From: Halobacteriales archaeon QH_7_66_36
GTDB taxonomy: Archaea; Halobacteriota; Halobacteria; Halobacteriales; Haloarculaceae
Direction of reading: 5' to 3'
Length of the DNA stretch: 64,000 nt
Assembly (NCBI GenBank): GCA_003021175.1
Contig: PXQV01000018.1
Coordinates: forward strand, 60,833-124,832
In this document: piece by piece, positions 49,668 through 56,978 of the stretch
Numbering within the stretch: the stretch's first letter is position 1
How the letters are laid out: every line of letters begins with the position of its first letter
The notes under the pieces: model-generated
The model's database searches: none
What the model was told of the DNA's origin: nothing
What the model saw: the letters and a program-made list of their open reading frames with translations, nothing else
Translations under genes and position numbers: made by a program

Positions 49668-51343
49668 GCTTAGAGGACCCGAGCCGACCGGAACTCGACA
49701 TCGGCGAGACGGCAGAGGGTGTCGACTACGACGCGCTCGAAGCGCTGCTCGGCGACCACGTCGTCGGGCGCGAGCGCCACCGCAACGCCGAGGCGTTCGT
49801 CGTCCGGCCCGACGAGGTGCAGGACGCGCTGTTCCTGCTCCGCGACGAGGCGGGCTTCGACCACTGCTCGTGTGTGACCGCACAGGAGTACGAGGACCGC
49901 TACGAGTCGATCTATCACCTGCGGAAGTACGACGACCCGACCCAAGAGGTGGGCGTCGTCGTCCCGACCGCGACGGACGACCCCGTCTCTGAGTCGGCCG
50001 AACCCGTCTACCGGACGGCCGACTGGCACGAGCGCGAGGCCTACGACCTCGTCGGCGTCGACTACGACGACCACCCGCAGATGGAGCGCATCCTCCTGCC
50101 GGAGACGTGGCAGGGCCACCCGCTGTCGCTCGATTACGACCAAGAGCAGCCGCAGGTCGTCACGTTCAGCGAACACGCCAACCCGCTGAACGAGGACCAG
50201 CGCGCGGAGGCGGACTCGGACACGATGTTCGTCAACATCGGTCCCCACCACCCCGCGACCCACGGCGTGCTCCACCTGAAGACGACGCTCGACGGCGAGC
50301 AGGTGGCAGACGTAGAGAGCGACATTGGCTATCTCCACCGGTGCGAGGAGCAGATCTGTCAGAACGGCACCTACCGCCACCAGATCATGCCGTACCCCGA
50401 CCGCTGGGACTACATCTCGGCGGGGATCCTCAACGAGTGGGCGTACGCTCGCGCCGCGGAGGACATGGCCGACATCGACGTGCCGGAGTACGCGCAGGTC
50501 ATCCGCACGATGTCCGCTGAGCTCTGCCGGATCGCGAGTCACATGCTCGCGCTCGGCACGTTCGCGCTGGACGTGTACGGCGACTTTACGGCCATCTTCA
50601 TGTACGCTACCCGGGATCGCGAGGTCGTCCAGAACATCCTCGAAGACCTCACCGGTCAGCGGCTGATGTTCAACTATCTCCGGTTGGGCGGCGTCGCGTG
50701 GGATCTGCCCGAGCCGCGCGAGGAGTTCTTCGAGAGCATTCACGATTTCCTCGAAGACCTTCCGGAGAAGCTCGAGGAGTACCACGACCTCGTCACGTCC
50801 AACGAGATCTTCCAGATGCGGTGTGTCGACACCGGCGTCCTCGAACCGGAGATCGCGAAGAGCTACGGCGCGACCGGGCCGGTCGCCCGCGGCTCCGGTA
50901 TCGACTACGACCTCCGCCGGGACGACCCGTACGGCTACTACGACGAACTCGATTGGGACGTGATCACGGAAGAGGGCTGTGACAACTACGCGCGCGTCCT
51001 CGTCCGTCTACAGGAGGTCGAGGAGTCCGCGAAGATCATCGAGCAGTGCGTCGACCTGCTGGCCGAGTGGCCCGAGGAGGACCGAACGATCCAGTCGAAC
51101 GTTCCGCGCACGCTGAAGCCGGACCCGGACACGGAGATCTACCGGTCGGTCGAGGGCGCGAAGGGCGAACTCGGCATCTACATGCGCTCGGACGGGACGG
51201 AGAAGCCGGCGCGGTTCAAGATCCGGTCCCCCTGCTTCTCGAATCTCCAGACGCTGCCGGAGATGTCGCAGGGTGAGTACATTCCGGACCTCATCGCGTC
51301 GCTCGGCAGTCTGGACATCGTGCTCGGCGAGGTGGACCGCTGA
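49664..51343 (+). CDS. nuoCD: Complex I fused subunit CD
   Basis: A 559-residue fusion of the 30-kDa (NuoC, about residues 1-175) and 49-kDa (NuoD, about 180-559) subunits. NuoC: YRTADWHEREAYDLVGVDYD and LPETWQGHPL. NuoD: GPHHPATHGVLHL, the quinone-site region CEEQICQNGTYRHQIMPYP, and the R-P-C-type end FKIRSPCFSNLQTLPEM. The haloarchaeal fusion of C with D is common. The last base overlaps the nuoH start. It binds quinone together with NuoB. Confidence 0.95.
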   Translation: MSLEDPSRPELDIGETAEGVDYDALEALLGDHVVGRERHRNAEAFVVRPDEVQDALFLLRDEAGFDHCSCVTAQEYEDRYESIYHLRKYDDPTQEVGVVVPTATDDPVSESAEPVYRTADWHEREAYDLVGVDYDDHPQMERILLPETWQGHPLSLDYDQEQPQVVTFSEHANPLNEDQRAEADSDTMFVNIGPHHPATHGVLHLKTTLDGEQVADVESDIGYLHRCEEQICQNGTYRHQIMPYPDRWDYISAGILNEWAYARAAEDMADIDVPEYAQVIRTMSAELCRIASHMLALGTFALDVYGDFTAIFMYATRDREVVQNILEDLTGQRLMFNYLRLGGVAWDLPEPREEFFESIHDFLEDLPEKLEEYHDLVTSNEIFQMRCVDTGVLEPEIAKSYGATGPVARGSGIDYDLRRDDPYGYYDELDWDVITEEGCDNYARVLVRLQEVEESAKIIEQCVDLLAEWPEEDRTIQSNVPRTLKPDPDTEIYRSVEGAKGELGIYMRSDGTEKPARFKIRSPCFSNLQTLPEMSQGEYIPDLIASLGSLDIVLGEVDR

Positions 51344-52389
51344 TGGCGAGCACGCTGCCCGACACTATCTCGTCGCTGTTCGGCCTCGGCGGCCTCGTCG
51401 GCGACGTCGTCGGGTCGCTCGTCGGCGCGGTGCTCGTCGGGTCGCTCATGCTGACGATGACCGCACTCGCCGGTCCGTGGGCCAAGCGGAAGATCACCGC
51501 GGCGTTCACCGACCGCATCGCTGTCAACCGGGTCGGCCCGTTTGGCCTGCTCATCATCGTGGCCGACGCCGTCCGCCTGCTGTCGAAGGAACTGATCGTT
51601 CCCGAGGACGTCGACCGGCCAGCGTGGGATCTCGCGCCGTTCGTGCTCGCCTCGTCAGCGCTGCTCGGCTTCGCCGTCATTCCGATGGGCAACGGCATCC
51701 AACTCGCCGACCCCGAGGTGGGGCTGGCGTACGTGTTCGCCGTCGCCTCCATCGCCTCCGTCGGACTGGTGATGGCCGGCTACGCCTCGAACAACAAGTT
51801 CTCGCTGCTGGGCGGGCTGCGCGCCGTGGCACAGAACCTCGCGTACGAGATTCCGCTCGTCATCACGGCGGCGTCGGTCGTCATCTTCGCCGGCACGCTC
51901 CAGATGAGCGGCATCGTCGAGGCGCAGACGGCGGCGCTCGGCTTCGGCCTGAAGAGCTGGTACGCGTTCGTCAACCCGTTCGCGTTCCTGCTGTTCCTCG
52001 TCGCGAATCTCGCGGAAGTCGGCCGCAACCCGTTCGACACGCCGGAGGCCCCGACGGAGATCGTCGCCGGCTACCAGACGGAGTATTCGAGCGTCTACTT
52101 CGTCCTCATGTATCTCGGCGAGTTCCTCCACATCTTCCTCGGGGGTGCCATCATCGCGACGGTGTTCCTCGGCGGCCCGACGAGTCCGTTCGTCGGCGTG
52201 GAGATACTGCCGGGCTTCCTCTGGTTCGTGGTCAAGATCTGGGCCGTCTTCCTGTTCACCCAGTGGATGCGGTCGGCCATCCCGCGGGTGCGCATCGACC
52301 AGCTCATCGAGATCGGCTGGAAGGGAATGCTGGTGTTATCGTTCGCTAACCTCGTGCTCACGGCCGTCATCGTGGGAGTGATAGCATGA
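51343..52389 (+). CDS. nuoH: Complex I membrane subunit H
   Basis: A 348-residue membrane subunit adjoining the quinone chamber, with eight predicted helices. Typical blocks are ITAAFTDRIAVNRVGPFGLL, ADAVRLLSKELIVPEDVD and NPFDTPEAPTEIVAGYQTEY (the conserved acidic loop), and FTQWMRSAIPRVRIDQL near the end. It overlaps nuoI by four bases. The composition and length match other haloarchaeal NuoH proteins. Confidence 0.95.
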   Translation: MASTLPDTISSLFGLGGLVGDVVGSLVGAVLVGSLMLTMTALAGPWAKRKITAAFTDRIAVNRVGPFGLLIIVADAVRLLSKELIVPEDVDRPAWDLAPFVLASSALLGFAVIPMGNGIQLADPEVGLAYVFAVASIASVGLVMAGYASNNKFSLLGGLRAVAQNLAYEIPLVITAASVVIFAGTLQMSGIVEAQTAALGFGLKSWYAFVNPFAFLLFLVANLAEVGRNPFDTPEAPTEIVAGYQTEYSSVYFVLMYLGEFLHIFLGGAIIATVFLGGPTSPFVGVEILPGFLWFVVKIWAVFLFTQWMRSAIPRVRIDQLIEIGWKGMLVLSFANLVLTAVIVGVIA

Positions 52390-52847
52390 TTGGACTACTC
52401 AAATCGATGGCAACGACGATGAAACACGCCCTCGACGGCGACACGTTCACCGTCGAGTATCCGGAGGACACCCCGGAGGTGTCCCCGCGGTTCCGCGGCG
52501 TCCACAAGTTCTCACAGGAGCGGTGCATCTGGTGTCGCCAGTGTGAGAACGTCTGTCCGAACGACACCATCCAGATCGTGACGGACGACAAGCGCAACGG
52601 CGAGCAGTACAACCTCCACATCGGCCAGTGTATCTACTGTCGGCTCTGCGAGGAGGTGTGTCCGGTCGACGCCATCCTGCTCACCCAGAACTTCGAGTTC
52701 ACCGGCGACACGAAGGACGACCTCGCGTACAACATGGAGCAGCTGAAGAACGTCCCGTGGTACAAGGACATCGACCCGCTCGCGTCGCGCGAACCCGACC
52801 GCGGCGGCTGGATAAACGAGGGCGAAGGCGAAGTCGACTATCAGTAA
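52386..52847 (+). CDS. nuoI: Complex I ferredoxin-like subunit I
   Basis: A 153-residue peripheral subunit with two 4Fe-4S motifs: CIWCRQCENVCP (about residues 44-55) and CIYCRLCEEVCP (about 83-94), carrying electrons toward NuoB. The product is followed by an interruption: the next nuo gene (J1) begins only at 53982. Immediately after its stop lies a TTTTT run and a hairpin, which may terminate part of the upstream transcript. Confidence 0.95.
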   Translation: MIGLLKSMATTMKHALDGDTFTVEYPEDTPEVSPRFRGVHKFSQERCIWCRQCENVCPNDTIQIVTDDKRNGEQYNLHIGQCIYCRLCEEVCPVDAILLTQNFEFTGDTKDDLAYNMEQLKNVPWYKDIDPLASREPDRGGWINEGEGEVDYQ

Positions 52848-53210
52848 AAACCTACTTTTTACACGAGGGGTCGCCGCAGGCGATCCCTCGGCAAAAACTT
52901 GGGGAAAATATGCGCGCGTGCTCCTTTCGGCGAGCCTCCGGCTCGCCTCCAGTCCGCGCGCGCTACGGCACGCGACCGCAGGGAGCGTGCCGCGAACCGG
53001 CCGGGCGCTCGATTCGGCCCCGGCGTTCGGAAGACGCAGTGCGTCTTCCGCAGCCCATCAGAAATCTTCGATTTCTGAGGACGACGAAAGCACCGCAACG
53101 GGCCGCAGGCCCGCGAGGCGCGCAGCGAGCCGCGGACGGTCGAGCGCCCGGGGGCTTTCTACACCCCGTTTCCCTCATATCTCCGGAGTCACCCTTAGCT
53201 GAACACTACC
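52848..53210 (+). repeat. Composite hairpin repeat inside the nuo operon, copy D
   Basis: Its left portion differs from copies A-C: it starts AAAAACCTACTTTTTACACG, then an imperfect hairpin (52864-52890, one G-T pair) and GCAAAAACTTGGGG. The body has perfect hairpins at 52929-52947, 53029-53049, 53059-53077 and 53100-53112. The right portion matches the other copies: GGGGGCTTTCTACA, GGAGTCAC and CTTAGCTGAACAC. So a second type of element may have joined the common right end. It ends 49 bases before the next gene start. The T5 run at the left can act as an archaeal terminator of nuoI transcription. Confidence 0.8.
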
Positions 53211-53258
53211 GGACGCTGGCAGCGTGACTTTTTGTGTCGTGGCGCGCTACGGCCGCGT

Positions 53259-53528
53259 GTGCCTATCGTGAAGACCGAGGAGGTGCTGGCCGGCGACCCG
53301 CGGCTGGAGGGGCGGCGCGTCTCGGTGCTCCACGTCGCTGAACTCGTCCTCGGGGGCGCAACGCCGGAGACGGCAGCCGATCAGCTCGGTCTCTCCCTCG
53401 CGAAAGTCCACGGGGCGATGGCGTACTACTACCGTCATCCCGACGAGATGGCGGAGATACGGGCGGCATACGAGGCGCTTGAGGAGGAGCTTCGCGACCG
53501 GTCGGACGCCCCGACGAAGACCGCCTGA
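53259..53528 (+). CDS. DUF433-type antitoxin-like protein
   Basis: An 89-residue protein. VKTEEVLAGDPRLEGRRVSV and VAELVLGGATPETAADQLGL followed by the SLAKVHGAMAYYYRHPDEM block are hallmark DUF433 features (a winged-helix-like antitoxin that pairs with DUF5615/PIN-like toxins). A GTG at 53259 is used, with another GTG at 53268 possible. It ends directly before the ATG of a broken toxin-like gene. Its intact state contrasts with the toxin, as expected for decay of the harmful partner. Confidence 0.87.
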   Translation: MPIVKTEEVLAGDPRLEGRRVSVLHVAELVLGGATPETAADQLGLSLAKVHGAMAYYYRHPDEMAEIRAAYEALEEELRDRSDAPTKTA

Positions 53529-53805
53529 ATGGGGACGCTTCGGTTTCTCGCCGACGAACACGTTCCGCGAGTGTTCGTCAACGCGCTGAGGCCAAGCCGA
53601 TTCGAGATCAGAGTGGCTCACGAACGACCGTGATTTCGCCCGCTTGGCCGACGAGAACAAACACGCGGGCATCGCCCTCTACACTGACGCAGACTTCCTC
53701 CGCATCTCCCCGCGCGAAGCGGTCGGGGCGGTCGTCCGGATCGGCCGTCACTACCAGCGAAGCGAACTGTACGACACCGTGGAGTGGCTCGACAACTGGG
53801 TCTGA
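53529..53805 (+). pseudogene. DUF5615/PIN-like toxin gene remnant with deletion and frameshift
   Basis: The first 21 codons read MGTLRFLADEHVPRVFVNAL, the N-terminus of a DUF5615/PIN-like toxin, including the acidic Asp-Glu pair. The frame then drifts and ends in TGA. In another frame, TNDRDFARLADENKHAGIAL continues to VEWLDNWV and stops at 53803-53805. About 35 residues between the halves, including the normal central helix region, are missing and the junction is out of frame. It directly abuts the antitoxin gene. The toxin is therefore probably inactive. Confidence 0.8.
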
Positions 53806-53981
53806 CACGACCCGCGATCACTGGTTATCTCACGCAGAGACGAGGGTCGCGCCGGTCGATCCAATCTCACCTCGGGGGCTGCCGGTTCGTCGTGAGACAG
53901 TATACTGGCTGCGCGTGCCCGAGCGCGAACGCGTGGACGCACAAAGAAAGCTTCAAACACAAGGCCGCAAAGGTTCGGGTA

Positions 53982-54257
53982 ATGGCTGTAGCACCGGTCG
54001 AACTGGCGGCGTTTCTGCTGTTCGCACTACTCACGGCGGGCAGCAGCCTCGGCGTCGTGTTGGTTCGTGACGTCTGGCACAGCGCGCTCCTGTTGGGGGT
54101 GGCGCTGGTGTCCGTCGCGGTCCACTACGTAATGTTACGGGCCGAGTTCCTCGCGGCGATGCAGATACTCGTCTACGTCGGTGGGGTTCTCATCCTCATC
54201 ACGTTCGCCGTGATGCTCGTCCGCGAGCAGGACAAGCAGTTGGAGGTGACGGGATGA
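53982..54257 (+). CDS. nuoJ1: Complex I subunit J, N-terminal half
   Basis: A 91-residue membrane protein with three hydrophobic helices (VELAAFLLFALLTAGSSLGV, ALLLGVALVSVAVHYVML, MQILVYVGGVLILITFAVML) matching the N-terminal half of NuoJ. In haloarchaea nuoJ is split into two genes. The ATG at 53982 starts MAVAPVELAAF. It is separated from nuoI by the insertions, so it probably uses its own or a newly supplied promoter (an AGTATACT at about 53899 and an AAAGCTTCAAAC stretch nearby are candidates). It overlaps nuoJ2 by four bases. Confidence 0.9.
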   Translation: MAVAPVELAAFLLFALLTAGSSLGVVLVRDVWHSALLLGVALVSVAVHYVMLRAEFLAAMQILVYVGGVLILITFAVMLVREQDKQLEVTG

Positions 54258-54586
54258 CGACGCGTCCGCGACTCCACACGAGCAGCACGCAGGTCGTCGG
54301 ACTCGTCGCGTTCGTCCTGTTCGGCGTCCTCGCGGCCGTCTTCCTCACGGCCGACTTCGGCTCGCACGCGACGTTCGAGGGCGCGACGGGCATCACCGCG
54401 AGCATCGGCTACGCGATGTTCAACCTCGACGCCGGGTCGCTCCCCTCCGAGGGGTTCCTGATCTCCTTCGAGATCATCGACGTGATCCTGCTCGGCGCGC
54501 TGGCCGCGGCGGTGATGCTCGGGAAGCGCGACGACGAGGAGGAGAGCGACGAGAGCGTGACGATGGCCGACGGGGGTGACCGCTGA
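54254..54586 (+). CDS. nuoJ2: Complex I subunit J, C-terminal half
   Basis: A 110-residue membrane protein with two hydrophobic helices (VVGLVAFVLFGVLAAVFLTA, SFEIIDVILLGALAAAVMLG) and an acidic tail (KRDDEEESDESVTMADGG). It completes the NuoJ architecture begun by nuoJ1, to which it is coupled by ATGA overlap. Its last base overlaps the nuoK ATG. The split has been noted in other haloarchaeal operons from memory. Confidence 0.85.
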   Translation: MTTRPRLHTSSTQVVGLVAFVLFGVLAAVFLTADFGSHATFEGATGITASIGYAMFNLDAGSLPSEGFLISFEIIDVILLGALAAAVMLGKRDDEEESDESVTMADGGDR

Positions 54587-54891
54587 TGGCGGTCTCCGTT
54601 CAGTACTATCTCATCCTGTCGGCGTTCGTCTTCTGTGTCGGCCTGTTCGGCATCCTGACCCGACGGAACGCGCTGCTGTTCCTGATGTCGGTCGAACTCA
54701 TGCTGAACGCCGCGAACATCAACTTCGTCGCGTTCTCGTACTACCACGGGAACCTCACGGGGCAGGTGTTCAGCCTGTTCACGATGGCGCTTGCCGCCGC
54801 AGAGGTCGCGGTCGGCATCGGCATCATCCTCGTGTTGTACCGCAACTTCGCGGACGTGGACGTAACCAAGGCGACGACGCTCAGGTGGTAA
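54586..54891 (+). CDS. nuoK: Complex I subunit K
   Basis: A 101-residue protein of three helices in the NuoK/MrpC family. VSVELMLNAANINFVAFSYY carries the family Glu in helix 2, and AAAEVAVGIGIILVLYRNF the second Glu in helix 3, residues needed for proton transfer. nuoL starts two bases after its stop. All identification criteria are met. Confidence 0.95.
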   Translation: MAVSVQYYLILSAFVFCVGLFGILTRRNALLFLMSVELMLNAANINFVAFSYYHGNLTGQVFSLFTMALAAAEVAVGIGIILVLYRNFADVDVTKATTLRW

Positions 54892-54892
54892 C

Positions 54893-56932
54893 ATGGCCGA
54901 GATAACTGCATTCGCACCCGCTATCGCCGTCCTGCCGTTCGTATCGTTCCTCGTCGCGCTGTTCGCCGGGAAGTATCTCCCCAAGAAGGGAGCGCTCGCC
55001 GGCATCCTCGCGATGGGTGGATCGCTCGTCCTGTCGCTGCTCATGCTGTACACGGTGGCGACGGGCCACGCACACCAGTCGACGCTCTACACGTGGGTCG
55101 GCGGGGAGGCCGTCCCCTACGAGCTCACCTTCGGTATCCTGCTCGACCAACTGTCGACGCTGATGTTGGTCATCGTCTCGCTCATCTCCTTCCTCGTCCA
55201 CGTGTTCTCGCTGGGCTACATGAACGACGAGGACGAGGGCGGACTGCCGCGCTACTACGCCGAACTCGGCCTGTTCTCGGCGAGCATGCTCGGCTTCGTC
55301 TTCGCCGACAACCTGCTGATGGCGTTCATGTTCTTCGAGCTGGTCGGGCTCTGCTCGTATCTGCTCATCGGCTTCTGGTTCCGCGAGGCCGGCCCGCCGT
55401 CGGCGGCGAAGAAGGCGTTCCTCGTCACGCGCTTCGGGGACTACTTCTTCCTCGTCGGCGTCGTCGCCGTCTTCGCGACGTTCGGGACGGCCGCCTTCGG
55501 CGGTCCCGGCGTCGAGGAGTCGTTCCCGCATCTCGCCGAACTGGCGCTCGACGGCGAGGCGAGCGTGAACACCTTCGGCTTCGCGCCTAGGACGTGGTTC
55601 ACCATCGTCGGCCTGCTCGTGCTCGGCGGCGTGATGGGGAAGTCCGCACAGTTCCCCTTCCACACGTGGCTCCCGGACGCGATGGAGGGTCCGACGCCCG
55701 TCTCCGCGCTCATCCACGCCGCGACGATGGTCGCCGCGGGCGTGTATCTCGTCGCCCGGATGTACGGCTTCTACGCGCTGTCGCCGACGGCGCTCGCGGT
55801 CATCGCCTTCGTCGGCGGCTTCACCGCGCTGTTCGCCGCGACGATGGGCGTCGTGAAGCGGGAGATCAAGCAGGTGCTCGCCTACTCCACCATCTCGCAG
55901 TACGGCTACATCATGCTCGCGCTCGGCGGTGGCGGCTACGTCGCCGGCGTCTTCCATCTCACCACCCACGCCGTGTTCAAGGCGCTGCTGTTCCTCGGCG
56001 CGGGGTCGGTCATCATCGCGATGCACCACAACGAGAACATGTGGGACATGGGTGGGCTGAAGGAGGAAATGCCCGTCACCTACTACGCGTTCCTCTCGGG
56101 GAGCCTCGCGCTCGCCGGTATCGTCCCCTTCTCCGGCTTCTGGTCGAAGGACGAGGTGCTGTTCGAGACGCTGATTCACGGGCTGGGGGACTCGCCGCTC
56201 CTCCTGGGCGCGTACGCGATGGGACTGCTCGCCGTCTTCTTCACCGGCTTCTACACGTTCCGGATGGTGCTGCTCACGTTCCACGGGGAGCCGCGGTCCG
56301 ACACCGCGCGTGACCCGCACGGCGTCCGCTGGAAAGTGAAGGGTCCGCTCGCCGTACTCGGAGCACTCGCGGCCGTCGCCGGCGTCATCAACCTCGCGCC
56401 GGTCGCAGAGCTGACGGGCGCACACATCGACTTCCTCCACAGTTGGCTGTTCCACGGCCCGGAGGGACTCAACGGCGAACACTACGAGGAACTGCTCGAA
56501 GGGGTCGCGGGATACCACGCGGCGTATCCGCTCGGCGAGACGCTGACGATGCTCGCCTCCGCGGCCGTCTCCCTCGGCCTCGCACTCGCCGGCGCGGGAC
56601 TCGCGGTCGCGCTGTATCGCGGGCCCGAGCCGGTCGAACACACGGACAAGCTCGGCGCTCTCAAGACGGTGCTGTTCAACAACTACTATCAGGACGAGTA
56701 TCAGGTGTGGCTCGCGGAGGGGCTCACCGCCCGCGTCGCCCGCGCGGCCGACACGGTCGACGTGAGTATCGTCGACGGAGTCGTGAACTTCGTCTCCAGT
56801 CTCAGCCTCTTCACGGGCGACCGGCTCCGCCGGGTCCAGACAGGTATCGTGAGTAACTACGCCGCGCTGTTGACGCTCGGGCTGACGCTGCTGCTCGTCG
56901 CATTCGGCGTCATGCAGGGGTGGTTCCTGTGA
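54893..56932 (+). CDS. nuoL: Complex I antiporter-like subunit L
   Basis: The largest membrane subunit, 679 residues with about 16 helices and a long lateral amphipathic helix near the C-terminus. Conserved blocks are FMFFELVGLCSYLLIGFW, FPFHTWLPDAMEGPTPVSAL (with conserved Pro/Thr), HAATMVAAGVYLV and KREIKQVLAYSTISQYGYIM (conserved Lys). It is one of three antiporter-like proton channels with NuoM and NuoN. NuoM starts 46 bases downstream. Confidence 0.95.
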   Translation: MAEITAFAPAIAVLPFVSFLVALFAGKYLPKKGALAGILAMGGSLVLSLLMLYTVATGHAHQSTLYTWVGGEAVPYELTFGILLDQLSTLMLVIVSLISFLVHVFSLGYMNDEDEGGLPRYYAELGLFSASMLGFVFADNLLMAFMFFELVGLCSYLLIGFWFREAGPPSAAKKAFLVTRFGDYFFLVGVVAVFATFGTAAFGGPGVEESFPHLAELALDGEASVNTFGFAPRTWFTIVGLLVLGGVMGKSAQFPFHTWLPDAMEGPTPVSALIHAATMVAAGVYLVARMYGFYALSPTALAVIAFVGGFTALFAATMGVVKREIKQVLAYSTISQYGYIMLALGGGGYVAGVFHLTTHAVFKALLFLGAGSVIIAMHHNENMWDMGGLKEEMPVTYYAFLSGSLALAGIVPFSGFWSKDEVLFETLIHGLGDSPLLLGAYAMGLLAVFFTGFYTFRMVLLTFHGEPRSDTARDPHGVRWKVKGPLAVLGALAAVAGVINLAPVAELTGAHIDFLHSWLFHGPEGLNGEHYEELLEGVAGYHAAYPLGETLTMLASAAVSLGLALAGAGLAVALYRGPEPVEHTDKLGALKTVLFNNYYQDEYQVWLAEGLTARVARAADTVDVSIVDGVVNFVSSLSLFTGDRLRRVQTGIVSNYAALLTLGLTLLLVAFGVMQGWFL

Positions 56933-56978
56933 CTACCGAGAGACGCCACACAGAATCCCGTCGTGGGAGGTGGTCCGC

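Noticed and set aside
52848-53981. Insertion sequence within the nuo operon
   Set aside because: No transposase fragment or terminal repeats of an IS could be read; the gap is explained by the hairpin repeat and toxin-antitoxin remnants.
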